Source: Erythroxylum novogranatense | Lineage: Eukaryota; Streptophyta; Magnoliopsida; Malpighiales; Erythroxylaceae | Length of the DNA: 64,000 nucleotides | Assembly (NCBI GenBank): GCA_029891385.1 | Contig: CM057235.1 | Span: 7,063,001 to 7,127,000 of the forward strand | Direction of reading: 5' to 3' | In this document: positions 21,791 to 33,802 of the stretch, one piece after another | How the letters are laid out: each line of letters opens with the position of its first letter | How positions within the stretch are numbered: the stretch's first letter is position 1 | Program-made: the position numbers and the translations under genes | Notes under the pieces: model-generated | The model's database searches: none | What the model was told of the DNA's origin: nothing | The model's input: only the letters and a program-made list of their open reading frames with translations

Positions 21791-24020
21791 TGTTGGGCCC
21801 CAAATTTGTTTTTCTTGAAGTTATTAAGTATGAATTAAATTGATTTATGATTCATGGTATAGTTTGAGTTTTATTGAAAGTATTAGTGAAAATTTGGATT
21901 TAATTGAATTTCGTAGGGAATATATGTTTATGGAAAAGTAAAAATGTTTAAGGGCAAAATGGTCAAGGCACTTGAGTTAGAATGTTTTAGGCTAAGCATG
22001 GAGGGGCATTTTAGTCATTGCCCTATCTTGTAGGTTTAAGGACTTAAAGAAAAGAAAGAAAGGAAAAATAGAAGAGAAAGAAGAAGAAGAGGGTCGGCAG
22101 TGAGAGGAGAAGAAGAAGAGGGTCGGCAGTGAGAGGAGAAGAAGAAGAGAAAAAGGGCAAGCTCGGTTTTTCGATTTTCAGAGGATCGAAGCATTCTTCA
22201 GGTTTGTTTAACTCTTCTACTCTTGTTTAGGTTGAATCTAACCTTAGCTTTGCTTGGAATGAGTAGAAATCGTTGGTTTAGGGTTTATGGTGAACTTTGG
22301 TAGATTTGTTTGGGTTGTTGTTTTGTTGATGATTTTGATGTTAGAAATGAAGTATTAGAGATGTTTTAATGTTTAGATGTGTTTATAATTGAAAGATGGG
22401 AGGATTATGGTTGAGAAAAGTGAAAAAAATGAGTTTCGGGAGGTTTACGCCGTCGCACGTCGCGACCTGCAGATGTGTTCGTCAAGGCGCGCTCGCTCGT
22501 CGCGACGTGCTCCAGTTTCTCGTCGCGGCGAACGGCCAATTTCTTGCTGCGACATGCTTCGGTATTTTGGGCATAACTTTTTATGTAGATGTTCAAATGA
22601 GGTGATTCTTTTTGAGTTGTAAACTAGATACATAGGGCTACAAGTTTAATGAAGAAATGAAGTTCTGAATCAGTCTATAAGAATCTTCAATTTTTGATGG
22701 AAGTTGAGCATGAAATTTTTGTTTCAGTTTTGGTTGTAGTTTGAATGGTTAAGGTTTTATTTTCCGATTTCTACACCAAATTGATTTGGATTTTGGCTAT
22801 TTGGTTAAGGAAATCAAGTGAGGTAAGAGGATCAAGAGACTCAAGAGGAAACTCATCCCTAAACAAGAACAAGCAAGAATTCCACGGTGGGTTCATGTTT
22901 ATAATAAAGTATATAAGTTACTCATTGTTTAGTTCCAATCAAGCAAGATCTCATGCATTTACATTACATCGTCCACGATCGCATTGCATACTACCATGAA
23001 TGATTATATTCTGCATTGTGATTTGCATTCATGATTATTATCAAGATTTTTACAAAAGAAGTGCTTTCCTTTCATGAATACAAGTGCATGAAATCAAGTA
23101 TTACGAAATACATGACAAGCAAGTTTACAAACAAGTTTACAAGCAAGTGCCAGTTTGGCAAACAAGTTTACAAGAATATGAATTAAGCATACTTATGTGG
23201 GTTTGCGGTGTCCCTCACGATAGTCAAGTGCACATTGACTCACGAAAAGGTTTCTCCCTTTGCCCTGACTGTGGCATGTGGTTATCCCATGGATCCTCAT
23301 GAAACTACGTCTATACATCAACATTTCGATGGCATGTGTAGTACGTCACGAACCCGGGACACCCAAACCATCATGTTATGTGTTATGATTTGTTATGTGC
23401 CGTGCATCATGATTTGTTCAAGAAACAAGCATTTTTCAAGACAAAGACATATACATGATCAATGACTATGATTTCGGCAAGTATCACGACAATGAGATAT
23501 TTTGAATACTTTTGCTTATTGCTATATTATAAATATGTTCCCACGAGCTTTATAGCTCACCCCCTCTAATCTCCCCCATACAGGTGACAAGCCAGAGATC
23601 GAGTGAGTCACGAGTTTGGCAAGACTCCGCTTCTATTTTGTTATGTTTGTTTATTTTCAAGGTTATATTTTTGGAAGTCAAGACTTTAGTTACATTCCAA
23701 GTATCATTGGTTCAAGAGTGTTTTAGATTTTTGGCGTCTGAATTCAAAGTTGTAAATTGTTTTGAGATATTACCTTTTGGAACATGAATTACGGATTTGG
23801 ATATGTTTTAGAGCATGAAAGTAAGTTTTGAGTTTATTCACGATGGGTCCATTGAACTTCTGATGGTCTCCTTTCTAAACTGTTACATTTGCATGTTTCA
23901 CCTTGTTTATTTAAAGCAGACCCATTAATCTTCCGCGGGTCTTTTCCTTAAAAGTATAAGTAGCATGTATTACGCCACGCTCTTATGTCCGACGTTGGGC
24001 TCCGGCAGTGGGGTCCAACA
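21791..24020 (+). repeat. 3' LTR of gypsy element 1
   Basis: 2230 bp, same ends as the 5' LTR. It differs by a short tandem duplication near 22090-22140, scattered substitutions, and the 19-bp block 22485-22503, which differs from its 5' counterpart at 11 of 19 bases. The conserved GGGCATAACTTTT block is at 22569-22581. Confidence 0.93.
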
Positions 24021-24639
24021 CAAAAACTCAACGTTGTGAATTGGTTTTTGGGTGTGTTTTTTGACTTTTCGATTTTCTGCTTTATTGCATTTTTTATTAT
24101 GAATCGGTTGGAACTTAGAAGTTGAAAGTTGGAATTAAATTTTGAATTGGATTTGTGATTTACATGGGTTGGATATTAGAGTTAAATGATTAACGGTTTT
24201 GTTTTGATTAATTTCTAGTTTGTTTTTGTGGATTGGTTTAATCGATTAAGAGAAATTTATGTTAAGTTTTTAAATTTAAATTGAAATTTAAAACCGAGAA
24301 TGCAAAATTGCAAACTTGCAAAGACTTAAATAATTAATAGACACATTCTTAAAATATGTTAAATGGTATTTCATTTTAGTATTTAGGTATTAGCTTTAGG
24401 TAAATAATTAATTGAGTATAAAAGAAATGCTATTGTAAATTAATAATAATTCGATTGTAGTTAATGATAATATTTGGTTATTGGCTTTGGGTAAATAATT
24501 AATTGAGTATAAAATATGTTGAATTATTTGGTAATATATATATGTAGGTTATCATAAATATTTATAATAGATAATGTAGTAGTGATGTAAATGTGTCCAA
24601 AAGGAAACTTTTTTCAAATTGTGAACATTGTTTTTTTGG
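24021..24639 (+). other. hAT non-coding interior (probably intron or leader)
   Basis: AT-rich hAT sequence resuming after gypsy element 1. It contains two near-identical copies of TAGGTAAATAATTAATTGAG-like sequence (about 24396 and 24488), an imperfect direct repeat about 90 bp apart. No coding frame is recognised. Confidence 0.5.
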
Positions 24640-24885
24640 ATTCGAGGAAACCCCGTAGGCGGGCCAAGCGGGCACACCTCTCTGAGGGCCCAACTGGCGC
24701 ACCACCCCACAGGCGGGCTAAGTGGGTGCACCTCATCATTGAGAGCCCAACTAGTTCTCCATCTACAGGTAAAACCCGGGCTGCCCTAGGCTCTTACAAG
24801 AGGGGCTAGCATGTAATCGAATCTGGGACCTAACCAAAGTCAAGTTCTGCTCTCAACCATCGAGCCACACCCCTTGAGGAACTTT
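24640..24885 (-). mobile_element. tRNA-derived SINE inserted in the hAT
   Basis: Read on the minus strand it starts with a tRNA-like pol III A box (TGGCTCGATGGTTGAGAGC) and, about 35 bp on, a B-box-like GGTCCCAGATTCGATTAC. A GC-rich body follows, then a short A-run (T-run at 24631-24637 on the + strand). This is the usual layout of plant SINEs. I could not define clean target duplications. Confidence 0.6.
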
Positions 24886-24968
24886 GTTAAGGTGCAGCCG
24901 AAAAGAAGATTATGCAGGGGATCTAACTCTCCCTTTTCTTTATTGAGAAGGGAGCTACGAGAAGGGGC

Positions 24969-25258
24969 TTGCAATCCCTGCTTGGTGGATCTTATTATTT
25001 TGTTTCTTCCTCTAATACAGAGCCTGATCCATTGTTGTCATCATTTATATTTAATCCACCTACTCCTGAGGAATCTTTCGACACACAGTCTATCCCAACT
25101 GTTGATGCAAGCTCAACCAAGCGTAGTAAGAATGAAGAGTATCAAGAAAGGAATGTGCAACCATCAGATATATCTAACAAAGATCAAAGACAAAACTCGG
25201 AAAGGTCAGAGTTTGTCCAGGAATTGTTGCTATCCACAATTTTTGAAGACAAATTGTG
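24969..25258 (+). pseudogene. Probable N-terminal exon of the hAT transposase
   Basis: A 96-codon frame rich in Ser, Asn and Glu (SSSNTEPDPLLSSF...STKRSKNEE) in the right place and strand to be the disordered N-terminus before the BED finger. The link to the transposase is inferred from position and composition. The following 600 bp (25259-25840) is AT-rich with stops and fits an intron. Confidence 0.4.
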
Positions 25259-25839
25259 AACATGTTGTAAGCTGAACTCCAACCACTTATGCTTAGATTT
25301 ATTAATGTCAATTAAAAATCGTAAAAGCAACTTATATATTTAAGAATCAAATATAGATGTATAAAATATTATGGTTTGTTATAAATGAAAAGAAAATTCA
25401 AAGCTTTAAATAAGAAAAATATTTTCAAAGAAGTTATATTCCTTAATTTGATCATCATGTTATTAATATATCCTTCAACTTGATCTTGATGTTATAAATA
25501 GATGTGTATGAACAATTGTATAAGATATGTCATTCATTATTTAGCGATGATGTAAATCATACCCTTCAACTTGATCCTCATGTTTGAAACTTTAAATTGA
25601 AATTGTTCAAATTGTTAAAATGGAAATTGTTTATGTATGTTTTGTGTAATTATATATGTTGAATAACTGAATTGTTAGTTTTGACTTATAGTGAATTGTG
25701 TTCGATGAAATTAAATTACGCCTAATGTAATGATACAAAATGAGTTATATTATATAAGATGGACATGCATATTGTGTAATGAAATTATGTGTTATTTATT
25801 TTGATATATGTATTCATTTATCTTTACAAATAAATGAAA

Positions 25840-27455
25840 GGAAGTTCAAATGCTCCTGATCAAACCAAATTGGAAGATACAATGATCCAGTTTGGGCTTA
25901 TATTACATTAGTTTGCGGTATGAGAAACCATATTATTTGCTTGTTTTGTAACAAGAATTTGAAAGGTTGAGGAATCACACGATTAAAGAAACATTTAGCT
26001 AAGGTTAAAGGAGATGTGTAACCTTGTAAAAAAGTAAGTCATGATGTGAAGTGACAAATGAAACATTGCTTGAAGAATATTAACATGAAAAAGATAGAAG
26101 AGAAATGTTGAATTTTGAATTTTGAAATTGAAAGTGGAAGTTTATTTTCTAGTTTCTGTGGTGATTGTGGAAATACTGAAGGTGGTAGTGGTAGTGGTAG
26201 TGGTAGTGGTAGTGTTCCATCTCAAGTCTAAAAAAAAGTACTTGGACCTGATGTGAGCAAAAGAAGAAGGCATGTGACTAGTTTTTTTACACCACGAACA
26301 ACTCCTAGAGCTCAACCTTTAATTCGTAGTGCAATGTAATCAAGAGATTTGACTCATAATGTAGATATGACAGTAGCTAGATGGTGATATGATACAGGTT
26401 CATCATTTAATGCTTCTCAGTCTTATTATTATCAACCTATGATGGATGCAATAGCCTTTTATAGTCTAGGATATAAAGGTCTTTCGATTGATGACTTAAG
26501 AGGTAAATTTTTGAGTTTTTCTGTTTCTAAAATTAAAAATTATTTGGCATAAAGAAGAGTGAATTGGGCTACTTATAGATGTCCAATCATATGTGATGGT
26601 TGGACAAATAGGAGACAAGAACCTATTATTATTATTTTGGTTTATTTTATAAATGACTTTATGTTTTTTAAATCAATTGATGCATCTGGCCTTATTAGGA
26701 ATACTGAGACATTTTTTGAGATATTTAATGAAGTTGTGAATGAAGTAGGGCTAGAAAATATTGTTCAACTTATTACTGACAATGATTCTACTTATAAAGC
26801 GGTAGGAAAAAGGTTACAGAATAAGTATAATTATTTTTTTGGACTCCTTGTGTTGCATATTGCATTGACCTAATGATAGAGAATATTGAGAATCCTAGGT
26901 ATTTTCCTATTATTGATGAGATTATTTAGAAAGCTAAAAAGGTGACCAAGTTCATCTATAATTGTGCATAGGTATTGAATTTAATGAGAAAGGAATTTAC
27001 CAATGGTATGAATTTGTGTCGTCCTACTGTGACAAAATTTGTAAAAAATTTCTTATCACTTCAATCTTTTGTTACGGTGAAGAAAGAGTTGACACAAATG
27101 TTTACAAATGATAAGTAGATTGCATCTCAGCATGCTAGGTCTAATGCTGAGTGGAGGTTTGTAAAATTATATTGAAAGAGAGAGAATTTTGGTCTCAATG
27201 TCAATTTGTTATTCGAGTTTGTAAGCCATTGGTGAGGGTACTTTGCTTAGTTGATAGTAAAGAAAAGCCAACAATATGTTTTTTTTAATGCCATTGAGAG
27301 AGCGATGTAAGCAATCAAGGACAATTTGAAACATAGGCCTTCTTTGTACACACCATATCTTTCAATCATTAATGAGAGAAGAGAAATACAACTTTCTTCT
27401 CCATTGTTTGCAACTGGGGTGTTTTTAAATCCTAGTTTCTATTTTAGATTGAATT
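25840..27455 (+). pseudogene. hAT transposase remnant: BED finger and catalytic core
   Basis: Several stop-broken frames line up in order. A BED-type zinc finger (DPVWAYITL...CLFCNKNLKG...ITRLKKHLA, about 25885-26015). A Gly-Ser linker from a GGTAGT repeat. A basic RRRHVTSFF segment. The N-terminal core (RW.YDTGSSFNAS...FYSLGYKGLSIDDLRGKF, 26390-26515). ICDGWTNRR carrying the first catalytic Asp region, and LITDNDSTYKAVGKRL (about 26770-26815) with the second. The text continues to SPLFATGVFLNP, where gypsy element 2 interrupts it. It once cut and pasted the hAT element and is now dead. Confidence 0.82.
26181..26214 (+). repeat. GGTAGT hexanucleotide repeat encoding Gly-Ser
   Basis: Five to six tandem GGTAGT units inside the hAT transposase frame, giving a (GS)n linker after the BED finger. 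Confidence 0.85.
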
Positions 27456-29775
27456 TGTTGGGCTTGGGTCCCGATTCCCATCCTGAGGTGACCCCTCGGG
27501 GTTGTCGAGTAAGGGGCGCGCGAAGGAGGAATCGAAAACATTCCAAAATAAAGGAAACAGTAGCGGGAAGAGGAGGACTCGCCGCGGCAACAGAATGCCT
27601 GTGACGAGCACCTCACAGAAATGGTTCATCGTGGCCAAAGCTTGGCTTCGCCGCGGCGAACTCGCGGGTACACACCGTGGCGAATGGCCAACATCACTCC
27701 GCGGCGAACACCCAAGGACTGCACAGCAGTGAAGGGCTGGCTCGTCGCTGCGAACTCCCCAAAACTAAACCCGTTCCAACATCTATGCAATTTCATACAA
27801 ACACATATCCATTCAATCTAACTAAGATTTAAACACACCCATAAACAAGAGAAACTTCATGTCATTACACTTCAAAAAAATTGAACAAGCATTCATAATA
27901 TAGAACAATACATAACAAAGTTTAAATCCAAATACATAAGGATGCTCAATGTTGATATGCTTAGAGAGCTAGCCAAAAGCACTAACTTAGTACAAAAGCT
28001 TCTAACTATCTTGGAGCTTCCGATGCCTTGTAAGGATCAATGATCTTCTCGTTCTACACCTGAGGAGTGGGAGATAATAGGGTGAGCTGCGAAGCTCAGT
28101 GGCTTATACATTTATAGCCATTGGCGATGAGCCACATATTCAAGCATATATATATATATAAGTATATAGCAAGTCAACACTTAACCATTTATTCACAATC
28201 TCATAGCCATCAAAATGTCATCACAAAGAATATGTCATGTAAGTTCTGAATATAACAATTAATCATGCATCATGCTTAACAAATAAATTATAAGATGCAC
28301 AACAAATAGCTCGAGAGTTCCGTGGAACAAAACGGATAAACCGAAGTTTATACCGTGAACAAAACGAGTCTAATTTCTCAGGATCTCGTGGCCTCAAGCG
28401 AGCAGCCGGGAGAAGGCTATACGTCGACGTGCACGTGACTAACGAAACGTTCCTCTCTCCCCTAAACAAAGCACATAATCATTTGTTTCATGCTCAAATC
28501 GTTTTATCAATTACTTTCATACTTTTTATGCTCATCATGCTTTCTTATTTTGTCATTCATACAAAATGCCATAATATTGCAAGGCAATATCTGATCACAA
28601 TCATAATGTATTTTCAACAATTTCAATGTCACACACACACATGCAAGCAAGCAAGACAATTTGCCCATATACACAACAACCATAAATATATTACCCACCT
28701 ACTATCGCTTGATAATCCAAGCTCAATGTTGTCCTTCCTCTTCTTGCTCTTGGGGAAGGTCTGCTTGGTTTCCTATAACAAACCAAGTTCTCATTCAAAC
28801 ATCATTTAAAGGAAATTCACAAAGCTTTGAAAATCAAAGGTGCTAACACTAAAATCTATAATAGACTCCCATCCAAATTTTTAGATCTTTAGAGACTGAT
28901 TCCAAACTTTCTCTCTTCATAAACCTTATAGCTCTATGGCTCTAGTTCACAACGAATTAGAAATCACCTCATTTGGACATCTACAGCAAAAGTTACGCCC
29001 AATATACCAAAATACATCTGTGCTGGAAACTGGAGCTCGCCGCGGCGAACGGCCTATGTGCACCGCTTTATGCACACCTTCGCACGCCGCGGCGTGCTCA
29101 TGAGCACGTCGCGACGTGCGGGTCCAGAAATGCCTCCTGAAACTGATTTTTCCTGCATTTTTCATCCACAATCCTCTCATTTTGCAAATGCAACACATCT
29201 AAACCTTAAATCATGTCTTATACTTCATTTCTAACTCATTAAAACCTTAAAAACCATCACAACCACAAAAAGATCATCAACATAAAAGATTCTAACCATT
29301 TTTTCCTAAACTCTTCATCAACCGATTCTAACATCATACCAAGCTATACTAGGATTTAATCTAACCAAAACAAAATGAAATGGAGCTAAACTTACCAAGA
29401 ATTTGCTTCAATTTTGTCGAAAACCTCTAGGACTACAAAGCCCTACTTCTCTTCTTCTCCCTTAGCCACCAACGACACTCTCTTCCTCTCTTTTCTCACT
29501 TCCTCCTTTCCCTTATATTTTCTCCACTTAAGTCTAAATGGAAGCATAAAGACCATAATACCCCTCCTTGTAAAGCCTTAACCTCTCCAACTCAAGTGAT
29601 CTTCTCAAAATGCCCTCAAACATTTTTACCCTTTTATTCTCACTTACACCACATTATACTCAAATTAATCTAAATTATCCACTAATACTTCCAATTTAAT
29701 CAAACTAAGTCATAATCACACAATCAACACAATTCATGTTTAATAACATCAATTAGAAAAATTTGGGGCCCAACA
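27456..29775 (-). repeat. 3' LTR of gypsy element 2
   Basis: 2320 bp, TGTTGG...CCAACA. The section 27990-29775 matches 36940-38808. Two palindrome-rich, CpG-rich patches are visible: 27590-27760 (repeated CGCCGCGGCGAA words) and 29036-29125 (GCCGCGGC, CACGTCGCGACGTGC). The conserved AAAAGTTACGCCC block (inverse of GGGCGTAACTTTT) is at 28988-29000. The open frames here are LTR noise. Confidence 0.9.
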
Positions 29776-29790
29776 TTTCTCCTCCTCTTA
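29776..29790 (-). other. Polypurine tract, element 2
   Basis: On the minus strand TAAGAGGAGGAGAAA abuts the LTR start TGTTGGGCCCC. Confidence 0.8.
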
Positions 29791-29809
29791 AAAAAAATTT
29801 CGTCCTCGA

Positions 29810-32584
29810 AATTATTACCTGAGTCATCGAAGAGATGCGGATACCTCTCCTTCATGGCTTCCAATGGCTCCTAAGTGGCATCTTCCACGGAATGATTTCT
29901 TCACAAGATTTTGACTAGCTGAACCGTCTTGTTCCTGAGGACCTTTTCCTTAGTGTCTAAAATCCCCACTGGAATCTCCTCATAACTCAGATCATCTCTC
30001 AACTGAACCTCAGTAGTCTGAATGATATGAGAAGGATCCGATCTATACCTCCTTAGTATGGAAACATGAAAGACATCATGGATCTGAGACAATTCCGAAG
30101 GTAACGCCAACCTGTAGGTTAGCGATCCAATTCTCTCAAGAATTTCATAAGGACCCACATATCTTGGAATCAACTTGCCCTTTTTGCCAAATCTCATTAC
30201 TCTTTTCAGAGGAGACGTCTTAAGAAACACTTTCTCACCGATTTCATACTCCATCTCCTTTTGGTGTGCATCAGTGTAGCTTTTCATCCTATCCTGTGCT
30301 GCCTTAAGCCGCTGCTTAACCAGATTGACTTTATCAACTGTCGTCTGAATCAATTCTGGTCCTACCAGTTTCCTCTCTCCTTCTTCATCCGAACAAATCG
30401 GAGTTCTACATCTCCTCCCATACAATGCCTCATATGAGGTCATCCTAATGCTCGAATTGTATGAATTATTATAGGCAAATTCGACCAATGGCAAATGCTC
30501 ATCCTAAGCTCCTTTAAAATCCATCACACAAGTCCTGAGCATTCCCTCAAGAGTCCGAATGGTCCTCTCAGATTGACCATCTGTCTGAGGATGGAAAGCA
30601 GTGTTGAAACTCAACTTAGTGCCCAAAGCTTTCTGCAAACCGCCCTAAAATCTTAAAGTAAAGCGAGGATCCCTATCAAACACAATCGAATCCGGGATCC
30701 CATGCAATCTCACAACTTCATCAATATACTTCTTGGCTAGCACATGCAGAGGATCTGTCTGTCTGATTGCCAGAAAATAGCCTAATTTCGTCAATCTATC
30801 CACAATCACCCATATGGCATCATGCCTCCTACTGGTCCTAGGCAATTCCATCAGAAAATTCATGGTCACCCTCTGCCACTTCCATTCCGGAATAGGTAAG
30901 GGCCTTAATTGGCCTGAAGGTGCCTGGTGCTCAGCCTTGACTTGCTGACACACTAAGCATCTACTAACATACTCTGCAATATCCCTCTTCATGCCCTTCT
31001 ACCAAAAATGCTCTATCAAATTCCTGTATATCCTGGTGCTACCTGGGTGTATGTCATAAGGCGCATTGTGTGCCTCATCCAAAATCTCATCCTTGACCTC
31101 TATGACATCTGGGATACAAAGCCTATTCCCCATTGTCATAAGTCTATCATCCCTCACTACTACTTCAGAAATCTTACCATTCCGATTTTCCTCTCAGAGT
31201 TTGGTCAAATCTGCATCTTGTGCCTGTAACTCCCTAACCTTCTCCCTGAGTATCGGTCTCACTCGGAAGTTAGCTAGAAGGCAATTAGGCTCCTTCTGCT
31301 TCAAGCTTATCTTAAGCTTGGCCATCTCTTCCAATAAAGGCAGATAAACTGTCCGAAAATGGGCAATTAAAGATTTCCTACTCAAAGCATCTGCCACTAC
31401 ATTTGCCTTGCTTGGATGATACTCAATCAGCAAGTCATAATCCTTAAGCAACTCAATCCACCGTCTTTGTCTCAAATTCAGTTCTTTCTAGCTCAGCAAG
31501 TACTTGAGACTCTTATGATCGGTAAAGATCCTCGTCTGAACTCCATATAGATAATGCCTCCAAATTTTCAAGGCGAAGATCACTGCTGCCAATTCCAAAT
31601 CATGTGTCGGATAATTCAACTCATATGGCTTCAGTTGCCTTGAAGCATAAGCTATCACCCTGTCTCCCTGCATCAATACACAATCAAGACCCTTCTTCGA
31701 AGCATCACAATACACGGTATAGCCCTCATCTCCAGAAGGCAGAATCAGAATCGAAGCACTTGTCAATCTGTGCTTGAGCTTCTCAAAGCTCTTCTGGCAT
31801 TCATCACTCCAGATAAACTTCTGATTCTTTCTCAATAACTTAGTCATCGGAGCAGTTATCATGGAGAATCCTTCCACAAAGCTCTTGTAGTAACCTGCCA
31901 AACCCATAAAGCTCCTCACCTCTGCTATGTTCTTCGGTGCTTCCCAATTCACCACAACTTCTATTTTCTTTGGATCCACATGCACTCCTTGTTCTGAGAT
32001 TATGTGTCCTAGAAATGCAACTTCCCTCAGCCAAAATTTGCATTTATCGAATTTGGCATACAACTCGTTTTTCCTTAGTGTCTCCAAAGCAATCCTCAGA
32101 TGCTTTTCATGCTCCTTATCACTCTTGGAATAAACCAATATATCATCAATAAAGACAATGATAAATTGGTCCAAGAAAGGCTTAAAGACTCGATTCATCA
32201 AGTCCATAAAGGCTGCAGGGGCGTTTGTCAATTCAAAGGGCATAACTAAAAACTCAAAATGCCCATACCGTGTTCTGAAAGCAGTCTTTGGCACAACAGA
32301 TTCCTTTATCATCAACTGGTGGTAACCTGATCTCAAGTCTATCTTGGAGAAGACTTTTGCCCCTTGTAATTGATCAAACAGATCATCTATGCGTGGAAGC
32401 GGATATCTGTTCTTCACAGTGACCTGATTAAGCTTCCTGTAATCCACACACATCCTCAACGATCCATCTTTCTTCTTCACAAAAAGGACCGAAGCTCCCC
32501 AAGGTGAAGAGCTCGGCTTCATGTACCCTTTCTCCAACAACTCCTCCAACTGCTCCTTAAGCTCCTTCAATTCTGCCGGAGCCA
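29810..32584 (-). pseudogene. RT, RNase H, integrase remnant of gypsy element 2
   Basis: Minus-strand pol read in several stop-separated frames. RT runs 32584 down to about 31490 with the catalytic [12 protein letters not shown]. RNase H has its catalytic Asp (YCDASKKG). The integrase zinc region (CLVCQ) and core ([18 protein letters not shown]) lie at about 31000-30500, and the chromodomain-like tail at about 29990-29815 contains two stops. It starts abruptly at [11 protein letters not shown]: protease and gag are absent because the sequence changes at 32585. Not functional. Confidence 0.88.
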
Positions 32585-32722
32585 AGGCTCAATGGTGAGA
32601 GGCGTGCACTTAAAGTGCAACAAAATCTTGAGGTCTTGTGTTCGAGTCGTGACTCACACAAGTACCAAAGAGGACAACACCTGGAGTGATGGCGGTAGAG
32701 GCTGGGCTCTACATTAAAAAAA
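32585..32722 (+). mobile_element. tRNA-derived SINE-like sequence at a deletion junction
   Basis: A-box-like AGGCTCAATGGTGAGAGGC at the left edge, B-box-like GTGTTCGAGTCGTGACTC about 50 bp on, the 3' end TGGGCTCTACATT, then an A-run. From AAGTGCAACAAAA to CCAAAGAGGA it matches the loop of the foldback at 55220-55306, so both belong to one family. Confidence 0.55.
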
Positions 32723-33379
32723 ATGCATTAACAAATACAGAAGACCATTTTCAAGTTGGGCCAAAACAATTCACAAGTTGATAAAACATTGTTTTCAACA
32801 CATTATGATCAATACAGTATCACTAGTCAAATAGGGGCCCAATTCCATTTCTAATGAATTTCAATTGCAACCCATTTCACTTTGAGCCATTTGGGCCTCA
32901 TTTCAATGCACAAAACACTCACAAACCTTTACAATTGATACATATTGATATACACAAGAATATTCATATTTAATCAATACCATTTACTCAGCTTCCCATA
33001 TTTCAGCACTTATTACAAACTGAAATGTTCAATTATACATTGCATAGAAATCGCAGAATACACTTCATATAAACATCCTAATGTAGACATGAACTGATCC
33101 CAACCTCTAATTTTGCAGAAAGCCTACTCTCGTTGCATAACGGGGTAATCTTCTGAAACCTAAAAAATAGATGCAAATTTTGGATGAGTTTTGCGAACTT
33201 AGCGAGTGACCATCATTGATGGTTCACCCAGTCACACAATACATAAATACATTCCCATAATCGCATTTCACATTCACTATCACACTTTATATTCACAATC
33301 AATTCAATTTCATGTTCACATTCAACGCCAATTAACGTTCCCATGTAATTTAATTAAGTCAATCCCATTGAAAACAATG

Positions 33380-33535
33380 AAGTCAATTCCATTCAATTCA
33401 AGTAGACCAATCCCATTCAATACAATCAAGTCAATTCCATTCGATTCAAGTAAACCAATCCCATTCAATACCATTTCATATTCCCATTCAATGCAATTTC
33501 ATATTCCCATTCAATTCAATTAAATCAATCATATC
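33380..33535. repeat. Degenerate minisatellite, CCCATTCAATTCAA-type
   Basis: Repeated AAGTCAATTCCATTCAATTC and AAACCAATCCCATTCAATAC phrases in about 50-bp units. The open frame across it (33206-33523) is low-complexity and not a gene. Confidence 0.7.
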
Positions 33536-33629
33536 ATGCATATATACATGAGGCCCAATTTCTATTTATTTCTTCGTTGTGACTGAGTGCCTAAACTGTC
33601 CCGTATCCGTTAGATATCAGGCTCATTGA

Positions 33630-33734
33630 TAACTGTCCCACGTGGGGCTTATTGTAAACTGTCCCATATGGGGCTCATTATAAATTGTCCCATATAGGGC
33701 TCATTGTAAACTGTCCCATATAGAGTTCATTGAA
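33630..33734. repeat. About 31-bp tandem repeat, 4 copies (AACTGTCCCATATGGGGCTC)
   Basis: Four successive variants of ACTGTCCCATATGGGGCTCATTG. A shorter version occurs in the related LTR at about 52790-52850. Confidence 0.75.
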
Positions 33735-33738
33735 CGTT

Positions 33739-33802
33739 GAGCCTGAGGCTCTGAATCACTTTTGAGCTCGAAGCTCATTTTCATTCGTTGAGCTTTAAGC
33801 TC
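33739..33802. repeat. Three GAGC...GCTC dyads in a row
   Basis: GAGCCTGAGGCTC (33739-33751), GAGCTCGAAGCTC (33764-33776) and GAGCTTTAAGCTC (33790-33802) are consecutive small inverted repeats at 25-26 bp spacing. The same trio recurs at 52859-52932. Confidence 0.7.

Larger units (their letters stand above)
11391..24020 (+). mobile_element. Ty3/gypsy chromovirus (Tekay/Del-like) element 1, nested in the hAT
   Basis: Complete but dead LTR retrotransposon. It begins TGTTGGGCCCC and ends GGGGTCCAACA, with the exact 5-bp duplication CAAAA at 11386-11390 and 24021-24025. Order: 5' LTR, PBS for initiator Met-tRNA, gag, protease, reverse transcriptase, RNase H, integrase with a C-terminal chromodomain-like segment, polypurine tract, 3' LTR. 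The coding region is split by a solo LTR at 15709-19055. The clade is inferred from domain order, the PBS and the C-terminal VLWRNH/EEATWEP wording. Confidence 0.93.

Noticed and set aside
24640..24885. tRNA gene suggested by A and B boxes
   Set aside because: Cloverleaf pairing is not apparent and the body continues into SINE sequence with an A-run, so it was called a SINE.
28429..28809. 126-codon frame, with a partner at 37266-37604
   Set aside because: Lies in the element 2 LTRs on the strand opposite to the element, and is low in codon structure and unconserved in length.
33206..33523. 105-codon Ile/Pro/His repeat protein
   Set aside because: Produced by the CCCATTCAATTC minisatellite, not a gene.
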